The notes below the pieces were generated by a model, which was not told the DNA's origin, made no database searches, and saw only the letters and a list, made by a program, of their open reading frames with translations. Below, in pieces: positions 24,874 to 34,375 of a DNA stretch of 64,000 nt. How positions within the stretch are numbered: the first letter of the stretch is position 1; every line of letters starts with the position of its first letter. The DNA comes from Paramesorhizobium deserti (lineage in GTDB: Bacteria > Pseudomonadota > Alphaproteobacteria > Rhizobiales > Rhizobiaceae). Where the stretch lies: contig NZ_LNTU01000012.1 in NCBI RefSeq assembly GCF_001558695.1, forward strand, positions 1 through 64,000. The letters run 5' to 3'. The position numbers and the translations under genes are program-made.

Positions 24874-27800
24874 CGGAGCTTCGAGACGCCGCTGCTCGGG
24901 TGCGGGCCTTGTCGGACTTCGGCTCGACCCTGCTGGTGGAGGCGGCCGCCGGTACGGGCAAGACCTCGCTGCTAGCCGGGCGGATAGCGCTACTGCTGGC
25001 GAGCGGCGTGTCGCCGCCGTCCATTGCCGCCATCACCTTCACGCGGCTCGCGGCCGACGAACTCGCAGGTCGGGTGCGCGAGACCATCGACGAGCTCTTG
25101 GCGAAGAGGGTCCCGCGTCCGCTGCAGGCGGTTCTCCCGGGAGGGCTCACCGACGACCAGCGTAGGGCGCTGGAAGCGGCGTCCGCGGGACTCGACGGCC
25201 TGACGACCACCACCATCCACGGTTTTTGCCAGGAAATTCTGCGTCGCTACGCCGTCGAGGCCGATGTCGACCCCGGCGCGGACGTCTTGGACAGGGACGG
25301 GGAAGACCTGGCATTCGGACAGGTGTTTGAGGCCTGGCTCGGCCGTCGGCTTGGCGACGGCCGGCGGGCGGAAGATCCAATCGCAATCCTGGCGCAGCGA
25401 GATCCGCGCAAGTCCACAAAAACCTTGCGGCAGATGGCCGATTTCCGTCGCAAACACCGTGACGCGACGGCGCCCTTGCTTGACCTGACTGATCGGCCGG
25501 ACTCCGTGTTCAGCAGCGCCGTGGACGCGTTCAGACGGGCCGTGGCCGCTGGGCCGCCTGACAATCGCAACACTGTTGTTTTGGAGAATCTGGAGGCGCT
25601 GGACCTTCACTTTCGGGACGGCTTCGCCGTCACTCCGGACTTCGCCCGTCTGTGGCGACTTGCCCATCCGCCGCAGCTGAGCTGTATGGCTAAGGACTCA
25701 TTCGACCTCCAGCGCCCGCGACACCTTGGGGCGCCGGGGCCAAATGCTGCAGCCGAGCATCTCCAGCTGGTAACGGCCTATGAGGAGACCGAAGCTGCCT
25801 ATCGGCAGTTGATGGGCGGCATCGGCAGCGGCGTTTTCGCCACCCTGTTCCCGGAGTTGGACGAGGTGCTGGCCGACTATGAGGCCTACAAGCGACGGGC
25901 AGCGCTCCTCGATTTCGACGATCTTCTAATTCGCACCCGGCGCCTGTTGCGCACCCATGAACCGGTTCGGCAGCATTTGGCGGCGTGCTATTGCTACCTG
26001 CTCGTGGATGAATTCCAGGATACCGATCCAGGGCAGTGCGACATCATTTTCCGGATTGCGGCGGCCGAGCCGGCGGAGGAATGGACAGAACTCACGCCCC
26101 GCGCGGGCGCTCTCTTTCTGGTTGGCGACCCCAAGCAGGCAATCTTCCAGTTCCGCGGCGCTCACATCGCCAACTACGAGCTCGCGAAGGCGCTGATCGT
26201 GCGCACGTGGCCCGACAACGTCCTCCAGATAAGCGCGAATTTCCGCTCACGTGAGGGCGTGCTGACTTATGTCAACGGCGCTTTTCGCGCAGCCCTCAAC
26301 GCGGCGTCGCAGCCGGGTTATGTCGAGCTGGAGGCCACCCGCAGAGACGATCCTGCGCGGCCGAGCGCTGCTCGTCTGACGATCGGCGCGCCTCCTGCTT
26401 CCAAACGCGAAGTTCTGCAGATCGAGGAGGCTGATGCCGTTGCGGCAGTCTGCGCGAAGTTGGTGGGCGCGCGGCTCCTGCGGGATGCCGAGGGCCGCAT
26501 TCGGCCGGTGGCGGCGCGCGATATCGCTTTGCTTGCGCCGACCAGCAACAGCCTCTGGCTGTTCGAGCGCGCGCTGCGCCGTGTCGGACTTCCCATCACC
26601 TCGCAAGCGGGCAAGGGACTCTATCGCCGCCAAGAGACCCAGGATATCATAACGCTGCTGCGGGTGCTGGCCGACGCCAAGGACACTGTCGCGTTCGGCG
26701 CCTTGATGCGAGGCCCGCTGGTCGGCTTCACCGATCAGACCTTGCTCGACATTACGGCAGCTCTGCCTGAGCGGAACGGGCGGCCCGGTGTCTTCACGGT
26801 GGCCACCCCGCTCGACGACATCGCCGATACGGAAGCGCGTGCGGTGGTAGCTGAGCTGGTGGCGCTTCGCCGTCGCGCGCGGTTCACCAGTCCCGCCCAG
26901 CTCCTCGGTGAGGCGATCGAGCGTCTGGGCGTGCGCGTCGTGCTTTCCCTACGCGACGATCCGCGCCACGCGGCGGCGGCCACCGCCAATATCGACGTGA
27001 TCCTGGAGCGTGCGGCCCGCTACGGGGTCCGCGGGCTCCGCCGGTTAGCCGCGGACCTGCACGCAGACTGGCGGGACAACCGCGAGGCGTCCGAGGGTTG
27101 GGGCGAGGTCGATGGCGACGCAATTTCGATCGTTACTATGCATAGTGCCAAGGGGCTCGAGTGGCCGGTTGTGATCCCCATCAACGGGGTCGTGCAGCTG
27201 CGCTCGCCTGAGCGGTTCGTCCGCCATCCAGATCTTGGTACGCTCCACTGGCTGGTCGGGGACATCTCTGCTCCGGAGCTCGCCGAGACGGTCCGGCAGG
27301 ACACTGCAAGCCAGCAGCGTGAAAGGGTGCGACTCTGGTACGTGGCGTGCACGCGCGCCCGGGATTTCTTGATCTTGCCGCATCACCCGGACGCGAATGC
27401 GCGGTCTTGGGGACGAGTACTCGATCTCGGCGCTGCCGGTCTGCCGGAGATCGATCTGGGCGCGTTTGCAGGAAACCCACCGGCCCCCGACGCAACGCCC
27501 GCTAACAGCCAGGACGCTGCGACCTTCGCAGATGAGGCCGAACGCATCGCCGCGGCGAGTCCGCCCATCACCTGGCTGCGGCCCAGCGACCATGATGCCG
27601 ATCGAGCCCAGAGGGTGGAGATGGTGTCGGACTCCCTCGATGAGGAGGCCGAGGCATGGATCGCCACCGGCGGGCGCCTGAGGGGCCTCGTGCTGCACAA
27701 GCTGATGGAGGAAATCCTGGAAGAGGGGTTGGCCGAAGAGACCAGCGCGCTGACCGGGCGAGCGCGGGAGCTGAGCGCGCAGATCCTCGCTCCGGGCGAG

Positions 27801-28157
27801 ACCGACGAGAGCCTCGCGGATATCTCCGAGCTCGCTCAGACCGTACTTCGCACGCTCGCATTGCCCGATGTCGCGGCCTTGCGGCCGCGGCTGCGCGCGG
27901 AGCTGCCGATCTACGCTCTCATCGGAGCAGCCGGCGAGGCCCAGCCGATGGCCGGCAGGGTGGACGCAGCGACACGCGCGGAGAACGGCGCGTTTGAGGC
28001 GGTCGTCGATTGGAAGAGCGACATCGCGCCGGGGCCGCAGCAACTGGCCGATCATGTGGACCAGCTGCGGCTATACCTGGAGGCGACTGGCGCTCCGCGT
28101 GGTGCCTTGGTGTATATGAGCCTCGGAAGGGTCAGGTGGGTCGAGTCCTCGACTTGA
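24870..28157 (+). CDS. AddA/RecB-like helicase-nuclease
   Basis: The 1,095-residue protein is an SF1A helicase with C-terminal nuclease. Motifs: LVEAAAGTGKTS (I, residues about 23 to 34), TTTIHGFCQEILRRYA (Ic), LLVDEFQDTDPGQ (II), FLVGDPKQAIFQFRGA (III), ISANFRS (IV), AISIVTMHSAKGLEWPVV (V), LWYVACTRARDFLIL (VI), then RGLVLHKLMEEIL, MAGRVDA and VVDWKSD (about 1,047), the RecB-type nuclease. The ATGA overlap with the AddB-like gene supports an AddAB-type complex that processes DNA ends. Its stop is 7 bp from the stop of the convergent pPIWI_RE gene. Confidence 0.82.
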   Translation: MTELRDAAARVRALSDFGSTLLVEAAAGTGKTSLLAGRIALLLASGVSPPSIAAITFTRLAADELAGRVRETIDELLAKRVPRPLQAVLPGGLTDDQRRALEAASAGLDGLTTTTIHGFCQEILRRYAVEADVDPGADVLDRDGEDLAFGQVFEAWLGRRLGDGRRAEDPIAILAQRDPRKSTKTLRQMADFRRKHRDATAPLLDLTDRPDSVFSSAVDAFRRAVAAGPPDNRNTVVLENLEALDLHFRDGFAVTPDFARLWRLAHPPQLSCMAKDSFDLQRPRHLGAPGPNAAAEHLQLVTAYEETEAAYRQLMGGIGSGVFATLFPELDEVLADYEAYKRRAALLDFDDLLIRTRRLLRTHEPVRQHLAACYCYLLVDEFQDTDPGQCDIIFRIAAAEPAEEWTELTPRAGALFLVGDPKQAIFQFRGAHIANYELAKALIVRTWPDNVLQISANFRSREGVLTYVNGAFRAALNAASQPGYVELEATRRDDPARPSAARLTIGAPPASKREVLQIEEADAVAAVCAKLVGARLLRDAEGRIRPVAARDIALLAPTSNSLWLFERALRRVGLPITSQAGKGLYRRQETQDIITLLRVLADAKDTVAFGALMRGPLVGFTDQTLLDITAALPERNGRPGVFTVATPLDDIADTEARAVVAELVALRRRARFTSPAQLLGEAIERLGVRVVLSLRDDPRHAAAATANIDVILERAARYGVRGLRRLAADLHADWRDNREASEGWGEVDGDAISIVTMHSAKGLEWPVVIPINGVVQLRSPERFVRHPDLGTLHWLVGDISAPELAETVRQDTASQQRERVRLWYVACTRARDFLILPHHPDANARSWGRVLDLGAAGLPEIDLGAFAGNPPAPDATPANSQDAATFADEAERIAAASPPITWLRPSDHDADRAQRVEMVSDSLDEEAEAWIATGGRLRGLVLHKLMEEILEEGLAEETSALTGRARELSAQILAPGETDESLADISELAQTVLRTLALPDVAALRPRLRAELPIYALIGAAGEAQPMAGRVDAATRAENGAFEAVVDWKSDIAPGPQQLADHVDQLRLYLEATGAPRGALVYMSLGRVRWVESST

Positions 28158-28164
28158 TGGCTTC

Positions 28165-30822
28165 CTAGAGTGTCACGCCACCGCCTAGCTTACGAAGTTC
28201 GTGCAAGGGGAAAGGGCGAGCGGTGTCGGCGTCGTATTGTGCATGCGCGCCACGCAAGCGGTGGACCAAAGTCGCCAAAGTCAGAGGATCATCCCCCTCC
28301 TGGTGGAAGGCAATGCAGATCTCGTCCATTTGCGAACTGACCCGGCCTAAATTCTCCTTTGGCGGGCGGACGCCCTCTTCCAACTCGGTGTGCCTGGAGA
28401 CGCGGGCGGCGAAATGCTGAGCATTGGAGACCGTAATCGGCTTCTGCTTCAGAGCGTAGTAGGTGCGCTTCGCCGCGCCCCAGCTGAAGAGACCGCTCGG
28501 CCAGCTGTTGTTCGTATCGTGGTGATAGTAGGGCTGCCGCTTAGGATCGGGGCTCGTGCGAACCATCCGCAGATTAGGCAGGTCGTTCGGCGTGAGCGTT
28601 CTATTGGCGATCGTCAGCTGGTCGAAGACCAACCTTCCGTTCGCCAGCGCCGAAAACTTGTGCGTCAGGGTTTCACCCTCGCAAATCACTAGAGCGGGGC
28701 CGACTCGATTGATATCCTCCATTGCCATGGTGAAGAAGGTCTCGAACTTGGCGAGGTTCTCTTCCTGACGGCCTCGACCGAACTTGCCATAGTCGCCCTT
28801 CAGAATCCGCAGAACGGCGACCGCATAGGGCGCCCATTGTGGCGTCCCGGCTTCGTCCGGAATTGCACACTCCAGGTGTCCCTCCTTAGTGCGGGCGGCA
28901 AGCGGGAAGGCGTGACCCTTGCGCTGCTGGCCTGCCACGAAGTCTGCATTTCTTTGGATGACCGTCAGAGCGGCCGGCTGCAAGTCCTGCGGCAGGTCCT
29001 CCACGGGCAGAACGCCCAGCATGCGCAGGCAGTCGCTGAGGGCCGATCCATATTTGGCTTTCATCGTGTTTTCGGACAGCGCCTCGACGGAGGTCAGCAC
29101 GATCTGAGGCAGAAGATTTGCATATGCGAGCACCCGTCGGGCAAGCTGAAACGGATCGCCCATGCGTCCCTTCAATGCCTCGGGCATTTCCAAAATGGCC
29201 CAGCCGATTCCAGTCGTTCCGGCGCGGGCCGCGGCCACGTATGCCGCCATCGCCTTTTGCGCTTCGTCGAACGCCTGCGAGCGGTTCAACTCGCGAATGC
29301 TGCGCAGTTGGGCAGGGTTGAGGACTTTTGCCTCTTCTATCGTCGCCTCGTCCCACGAGATTTCCTCTGCCAAAACGCTGGCGTTGACTGAACGTAGTCG
29401 GACTGTGAGCCCGCAGCTCCACGATAGCACACCGGGCTCCTGTATCTCCGGCGGGCCGAGCTCATCGAGGAGGGCGCTGGCGAGCCGTTGGGGTGCGTCC
29501 TCCCGCCGCTGGAAAATGAAGAGATCGACCTCGGCGGTGGGCGCACCCGCCGCCTCTAGGGCCATGCGGACAGCGCGCCGGCGCGCGGCGAAGATCTCTC
29601 CGTCCGCCTTGCTGTTGAACGGTTTGTCGAGCGGCATCACGACTCGGGCGCGCGTCATCGGCTCAACCGCCGCAAAGCCCGCTTTGGAAAGGGCCTGGTT
29701 CAAAGACTCACCGATGTCGTGGCGGTCTGGCCAGGAGATACCGGTGCCGCCAGGCAGCCAGTCATCGCCATGTACGGTTCCGAGGCGCGGCAACACCCAT
29801 AGGCCGTCCTCGTCGACTACGGGTTGGGCCAACTCATGCGGAGCGAGGGCGGCCCGGCCGGTGAGGCGACGGACCAGGTCAAAGACCTTCTGATCGTCCT
29901 TGTGCGGCCAATAGGCAACAGTTGGCCCGTATCCGCCTTCAGCGGGTGCCGGGCCGGCCTTGGCACGAAAGTCGAAGGACGTGTGGCGATAGGTGTCGCC
30001 AGAGGCGATCTCCATTGCGGGCATGAAGACGTCAAGCGCGCGATTCGGATCGTTGCGACCCGTCCATCGGCTCACCGAACCCCAATTGCGGATGGAAGGC
30101 CGCGCCAACAGGTGGAGTCGAGCACGTTCGGGATAAGTGGGCGTGTAGAGAGTGATGACTTCACTCCAAAGGCCTCGTTGGGTCTGGCGCGGCGGAAAGG
30201 CGACCAGCTCCACCCCTGTAAAGGCATCCGCTTGTGCGGCTTTGGCCACGAGCACGCGCTGCGTGCCACTTTTGAAGCGCAGGTCTTGTCCGGCTAATGC
30301 GTACAGGGCGTGCGCGGCGATTGCATCGAACATCAAACTGTCTGCCGGACTCGGACAGGCGCTTACCTGCTGCTGAAGCGCGCCATTAACCGACAGTCTG
30401 CTCCAGCTGGCGGCGTCCATAGCGGTCGCTGCGATCGCTGCGCGCGTGGGAGCAGGCTTGTCGGGATAGATCAGGGTCAGCCACAGGCCGATAGCCGCTT
30501 GGACCCGGAGACGCAGTCCCTCGTTGGCGGCGACATCGCCTACCAGAAAGAAGGAAAGAGGTTTGCTCTGGGTCTCGGGGTCCCAATGATGGCGCCGCAT
30601 GAAAGCGATCTCAGGTACAAACCAGGCTAAGATTTCCGAAAGCCCATCGAGGCGTAAGGTCGACGGGGCGTCATCCGCGCGCTTGGACTTCTCCCGTGAC
30701 CAGGCCTGAAGGGTCTCCTGCGCGTCCGGAGAGAGGCGGTAGCGTGTCAGGATCAGGGTGTCCTGAGCCGTGAAGCTGGCCTCCCAGACATTTAGATTGA
30801 GCGAATTCACGTTGCTAGCCAT
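28165..30822 (-). CDS. pPIWI_RE protein (Argonaute/PIWI-like)
   Basis: I start at the ATG at 30822, which overlaps the helicase stop by eight bases, giving 885 residues. The protein matches the pPIWI_RE family (DUF3962 and RNase H-type PIWI module). The C-terminal module (about 600 to 885) shows ALVICEGETLTHKFSALAN (710 onward, with the family Glu), QPYYHHDTNNSWPSGLF, LFSWGAAKRTYYALKQ and ATLVHRLRG. I do not see an obvious first-strand Asp, so catalysis is uncertain. The family has been predicted to work against invasive DNA with a REase and DinG-type helicase, exactly the two genes upstream. It is the third gene of that operon. Confidence 0.82.
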   Translation of the reverse strand: MASNVNSLNLNVWEASFTAQDTLILTRYRLSPDAQETLQAWSREKSKRADDAPSTLRLDGLSEILAWFVPEIAFMRRHHWDPETQSKPLSFFLVGDVAANEGLRLRVQAAIGLWLTLIYPDKPAPTRAAIAATAMDAASWSRLSVNGALQQQVSACPSPADSLMFDAIAAHALYALAGQDLRFKSGTQRVLVAKAAQADAFTGVELVAFPPRQTQRGLWSEVITLYTPTYPERARLHLLARPSIRNWGSVSRWTGRNDPNRALDVFMPAMEIASGDTYRHTSFDFRAKAGPAPAEGGYGPTVAYWPHKDDQKVFDLVRRLTGRAALAPHELAQPVVDEDGLWVLPRLGTVHGDDWLPGGTGISWPDRHDIGESLNQALSKAGFAAVEPMTRARVVMPLDKPFNSKADGEIFAARRRAVRMALEAAGAPTAEVDLFIFQRREDAPQRLASALLDELGPPEIQEPGVLSWSCGLTVRLRSVNASVLAEEISWDEATIEEAKVLNPAQLRSIRELNRSQAFDEAQKAMAAYVAAARAGTTGIGWAILEMPEALKGRMGDPFQLARRVLAYANLLPQIVLTSVEALSENTMKAKYGSALSDCLRMLGVLPVEDLPQDLQPAALTVIQRNADFVAGQQRKGHAFPLAARTKEGHLECAIPDEAGTPQWAPYAVAVLRILKGDYGKFGRGRQEENLAKFETFFTMAMEDINRVGPALVICEGETLTHKFSALANGRLVFDQLTIANRTLTPNDLPNLRMVRTSPDPKRQPYYHHDTNNSWPSGLFSWGAAKRTYYALKQKPITVSNAQHFAARVSRHTELEEGVRPPKENLGRVSSQMDEICIAFHQEGDDPLTLATLVHRLRGAHAQYDADTARPFPLHELRKLGGGVTL

Positions 30823-33800
30823 AGGCGAGACCCTTGGTCTTGGAGAGCGCATCGCGGAAGGGCTGGTAGAGCAATTTCGCGAGGGTTCTGGCGGTGAGAT
30901 CGGATGATGCCATTGCGACGTCGAGCTGGCGAAGCGCTTGAACGAGGACGCTGCTGTCGGAGGAATCGGTGGCACCGTCGAAAGAAAGTGGCGCGAACTG
31001 GCGATCCACAAAACCGATGTGCACGGGACAGCCGTTGCGAATGCCGCGGCCGATGGTCTGCCAGAGTGGGGTCAGCATGTCCCAGGCGAACTGGGCTTTG
31101 TACTCAGTGGACAGGCTACTGTAGCCGCTGCGCGAATAGAGGCTGTAGCGAACGATGTTGGTCGCGGCGTAACGCATTCGGCGAGCGCGTTGGGACAACC
31201 GCTCGTCCGGCTGTTCCGGATTCTCGGCCATACCGCGGTCAAAGCGTTCCACGCCGTAGCGGTTCAGACGGCCGATCACTGCGGCAAGGTCGTCTGGCCG
31301 CGGATGGGGTCGGTGCAGAAAATAGACCGAAGCAATCGCCGCACGACTTTGGCTGTTGAGGATGTTGTGGCCACGGGCGACCACCTGCATCGGTGCGACC
31401 AAAATCGATTTTTCGGGTTCCTCGCCGAAGCGTTCGATCAAGGAGCGGGGGAGGGGCCGGGCACGCCGCAAGCGCTGATCGTCTGGCGCGTCGGCGTCAT
31501 CGGCTTGGTCCCGGGTCAGGCCGAACACCCGCCAGTCGGCGAAGCCGTGAGTCTCGAGACTCTCTAGCAGGATGTCAGCGACGATCGCAGCATCGGCATA
31601 GGAATTGGTGACCAGGAGGGCTCGGCGACGCCCCCGCAAGTGCTCCTCGCCCCATTCACGAGCCATGCGCAGCCAGTTCTCCTCGATGAGGTTCAGGTTG
31701 TCGCGGCGCGTGGATAGGCGCACGGCTACGCCGCTCAAAGCCTTGCGACGGTCTGCTTCCCGCAGACCGGAAATCCGGACCTGCTTTCCCTCCTCGTTGC
31801 GTAGGCTCACCAGCTCAAACACCGACCGCCCGATCGCATCGAGTTCGGCCTGCGGCTGCAGCAGCACTCCTTGGGCTGGGATTTGCACGTCGAAGCTCGG
31901 CGAGGCGCAGTCCATGGGTTTGCCAGTGCGCGGATTGAACTGACGTTGGGAACCGCCGGCCCAGCTCGTGCCGCTAAGCATCAGTACATGGGGCCCCGCC
32001 TGTCCTTCGCTGGCAAGCAGGTCATGTAGGTGGGTGAGTAGGTGGCGGCCGACCCCCAGGTGGTTGATGAGGGTCAGCTTGCCACCCATCGTGTCGCGCC
32101 GGTCCTCACTAGGCTCGTCATAGAGCAGCCCGAACACCGCTCCGGCCGGGTTTGATGGCAGTAGGGTACGGTAATGGCGAATTAGGTTGTTGGCCTGGCT
32201 CAGCAGCTGAGCGTCGTCGATCCCGAGGTCTGTGGCCACCGCTGGCTGGGCCTTTACCAGCCAGTAGTAGTGGGACAGGACTAGGTCAGTGACAACAGCC
32301 AATACCAACGCGAGCGCATTGCCGCGAGGGCTCATGGCTGCCTTGTTGTCGGGGGCGGTGGCGTTGAAGGCCGCGAGTGGACCATCCAATAGATCCTGGA
32401 CCCGTTCGGCCAGGTCCTCATAGTAGTCGCTGACCACCATGTCTCTGGCGATGCCCTGCAGGGCTTCGCTGGCTGACTGAAAGGTAGCGTCACGGAAAGC
32501 CTGGTGCGCCTCGTCGGCCTGTTCCTCAGTCTCATCCCGGCTGACGGCGGAGCCCTGCGAGTAACGCGAGATGCTCGCCGCGACCTTGATGACCTCCAGG
32601 AAGTCCTCTTCAAAGTCCGGATCGTCGAAGCTGCGACCGGGACGTGCGAGGCCCTTCACGTCCTGCCGCCGACGCCAGATCTCGTAGAGGATTCCACCGG
32701 CGGTGAAGGGGCTGTTACGATAGAAGTCGGCCACATAGGCCTGCTCGTTCTGGAGAAGAGCGTAGAGGGTCCCGATCAGGCGATAGAAAATGTGGAAGTT
32801 TGCTTGCCAACGGGCGTTCACTTGGCGACGGAACTGCACGCCACTGCGCTCGCGTAGCGCCTCGGACGACTTGGCGCCGATGGCCGGCGCGTAAACGTCG
32901 CGCTCGTCGCCCATGATCGGAGAGCGAGGGGCGAAGATGTCATCGAGGGTCTTCTGCACGGAATCGACTTCGTCGACGATCATCAGGTCAAGGGTGTGTT
33001 GGAACAGTTCCGGCAGGGTGAGGTGCCGCGCCGAGGTCCATTTGTCTGGCGTCATGTGAACGAAGGCCTGGGGCGTCAGGGCGATGACCTTGGCGGTGAC
33101 GGCACTGCGCTGCTGTCCCTGAGCCGGGCATTGTGCCCAAAGGGGACACGACCGCTCGGCGCCGACATCGGCGTTGTCGTCGATCTCCGCGTCATCGGCG
33201 AGCTCGGCATCCCGGCGACGCTGATAGATGCGGTGGCAGGGCTTTTCCTTGAAGGTTGGGAAGGCAGGCCGCTGGCTCGATCCGCGGACGACGACCGGAT
33301 CGCGCTGGAAGCCGTCGAGCGGACAAGCGACGCTGAAGTTCTCGGCGACGTCGCCGAGGGCCGCCACCGACCAGCCCGAGGACGACAGGCCCTGCTGCCA
33401 GTGAATGGAGTTCAGGTGGCGGTCGCGATTGTAGAAGCTTGAGAGCACAGTCGCGTCGACACCGTGCATCCGCAGTCGGGCGATAAGGGTCGCACCCTGG
33501 ATGGTGTCGGTGACCAGGATGCCGATGCGTTTCCCTCCGCCGCCGAGGGTCAGGGCCATTACGACAAGCCACACCAGGGTGGATTTGCCGGAGGACAACA
33601 TGCCGAGAACATGTACAGCGCCGTCTAGGGTCAGGGTCTCACCGTCAAAGAAACCGTCCTTAAGGCCTTCGAGCTTGAGTTTAGTGAGGCGGTCGCGCAG
33701 CCGAAGCGGCGGGAGTGTCGAGGGCCAGTCCGGCTGCGCTTCTCGCGCGTCGACCGTTTCGGCGGTGGCTTGCAGCTGCGCCAAGGTCAAGGTGATCGGC

Positions 33801-34375
33801 GGATTCAGGCGCCGGCGCGGCAGGGTGTGCTCGGTCGTGGTTGTCGCCTCCGGGTCGACCGGCGGGATCTGGTAGGCCAGCAGCGTCTCACCGCGGTTGG
33901 TACGTACCAGTGCCTCGCCCGCGCTGGCCGGCTGCAGGATACGGCTTACCCAAGGCGCCGGGGTCTCCAGATGTTCGGCAAGGACGGCGAGCACGCCATC
34001 GGGAGCGCTACGCCGCAGGGTCGGGATGCGACCATTGACGGCGTAGCAGCGCATCGTCTCGGGGGTGAGGCTGTGTAGCCGGCAGGCGTCTAGCCAGGCC
34101 GACGCTGACATGTAGCGGCTCGCCAAGTGCCGCAAGCTGGTCAGATCCCGCAGGAAGACTGAATCGGCACCGTCCGCCATAACCTTCGCATAGCCAAGCA
34201 ACAGATAGGGAAGAGCCGATACGTCCTCGTCCGGACAATGACGGGCGAGGAAATGAAGGCAGAGCTCGGTGAGCCCCAGCGTGCGGTCCTCGGTCGCGGA
34301 CAGGTTCCGTGCAGCAGGGTCGGCGCTTCGTAGCGCCTTGCGGTAGGCTGCCACGAAGGTGCGATCGGTTCTCAT
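30815..34375 (-). CDS. DinG/XPD-type Fe-S helicase of the pPIWI_RE module
   Basis: The 1,186-residue protein starts with a pPIWI_RE_Z-like HTH region (SASAWLDACRLHSLTPETMR). The helicase part has Walker A GMLSSGKST (258 to 266), Walker B IVDEVD (466 to 471) and late motifs IGRLNRYG and QTIGRGIRNG. Cysteines at 351, 380, 410 and 416 (SVACPLD, EKPCHR, RSCPLWAQCP) sit where XPD/DinG helicases bind a 4Fe-4S cluster. It overlaps the upstream REase gene by four bases and the downstream pPIWI_RE gene by eight. It likely remodels DNA or guide-target duplexes for the PIWI protein. Confidence 0.82.
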   Translation of the reverse strand: MRTDRTFVAAYRKALRSADPAARNLSATEDRTLGLTELCLHFLARHCPDEDVSALPYLLLGYAKVMADGADSVFLRDLTSLRHLASRYMSASAWLDACRLHSLTPETMRCYAVNGRIPTLRRSAPDGVLAVLAEHLETPAPWVSRILQPASAGEALVRTNRGETLLAYQIPPVDPEATTTTEHTLPRRRLNPPITLTLAQLQATAETVDAREAQPDWPSTLPPLRLRDRLTKLKLEGLKDGFFDGETLTLDGAVHVLGMLSSGKSTLVWLVVMALTLGGGGKRIGILVTDTIQGATLIARLRMHGVDATVLSSFYNRDRHLNSIHWQQGLSSSGWSVAALGDVAENFSVACPLDGFQRDPVVVRGSSQRPAFPTFKEKPCHRIYQRRRDAELADDAEIDDNADVGAERSCPLWAQCPAQGQQRSAVTAKVIALTPQAFVHMTPDKWTSARHLTLPELFQHTLDLMIVDEVDSVQKTLDDIFAPRSPIMGDERDVYAPAIGAKSSEALRERSGVQFRRQVNARWQANFHIFYRLIGTLYALLQNEQAYVADFYRNSPFTAGGILYEIWRRRQDVKGLARPGRSFDDPDFEEDFLEVIKVAASISRYSQGSAVSRDETEEQADEAHQAFRDATFQSASEALQGIARDMVVSDYYEDLAERVQDLLDGPLAAFNATAPDNKAAMSPRGNALALVLAVVTDLVLSHYYWLVKAQPAVATDLGIDDAQLLSQANNLIRHYRTLLPSNPAGAVFGLLYDEPSEDRRDTMGGKLTLINHLGVGRHLLTHLHDLLASEGQAGPHVLMLSGTSWAGGSQRQFNPRTGKPMDCASPSFDVQIPAQGVLLQPQAELDAIGRSVFELVSLRNEEGKQVRISGLREADRRKALSGVAVRLSTRRDNLNLIEENWLRMAREWGEEHLRGRRRALLVTNSYADAAIVADILLESLETHGFADWRVFGLTRDQADDADAPDDQRLRRARPLPRSLIERFGEEPEKSILVAPMQVVARGHNILNSQSRAAIASVYFLHRPHPRPDDLAAVIGRLNRYGVERFDRGMAENPEQPDERLSQRARRMRYAATNIVRYSLYSRSGYSSLSTEYKAQFAWDMLTPLWQTIGRGIRNGCPVHIGFVDRQFAPLSFDGATDSSDSSVLVQALRQLDVAMASSDLTARTLAKLLYQPFRDALSKTKGLAYG

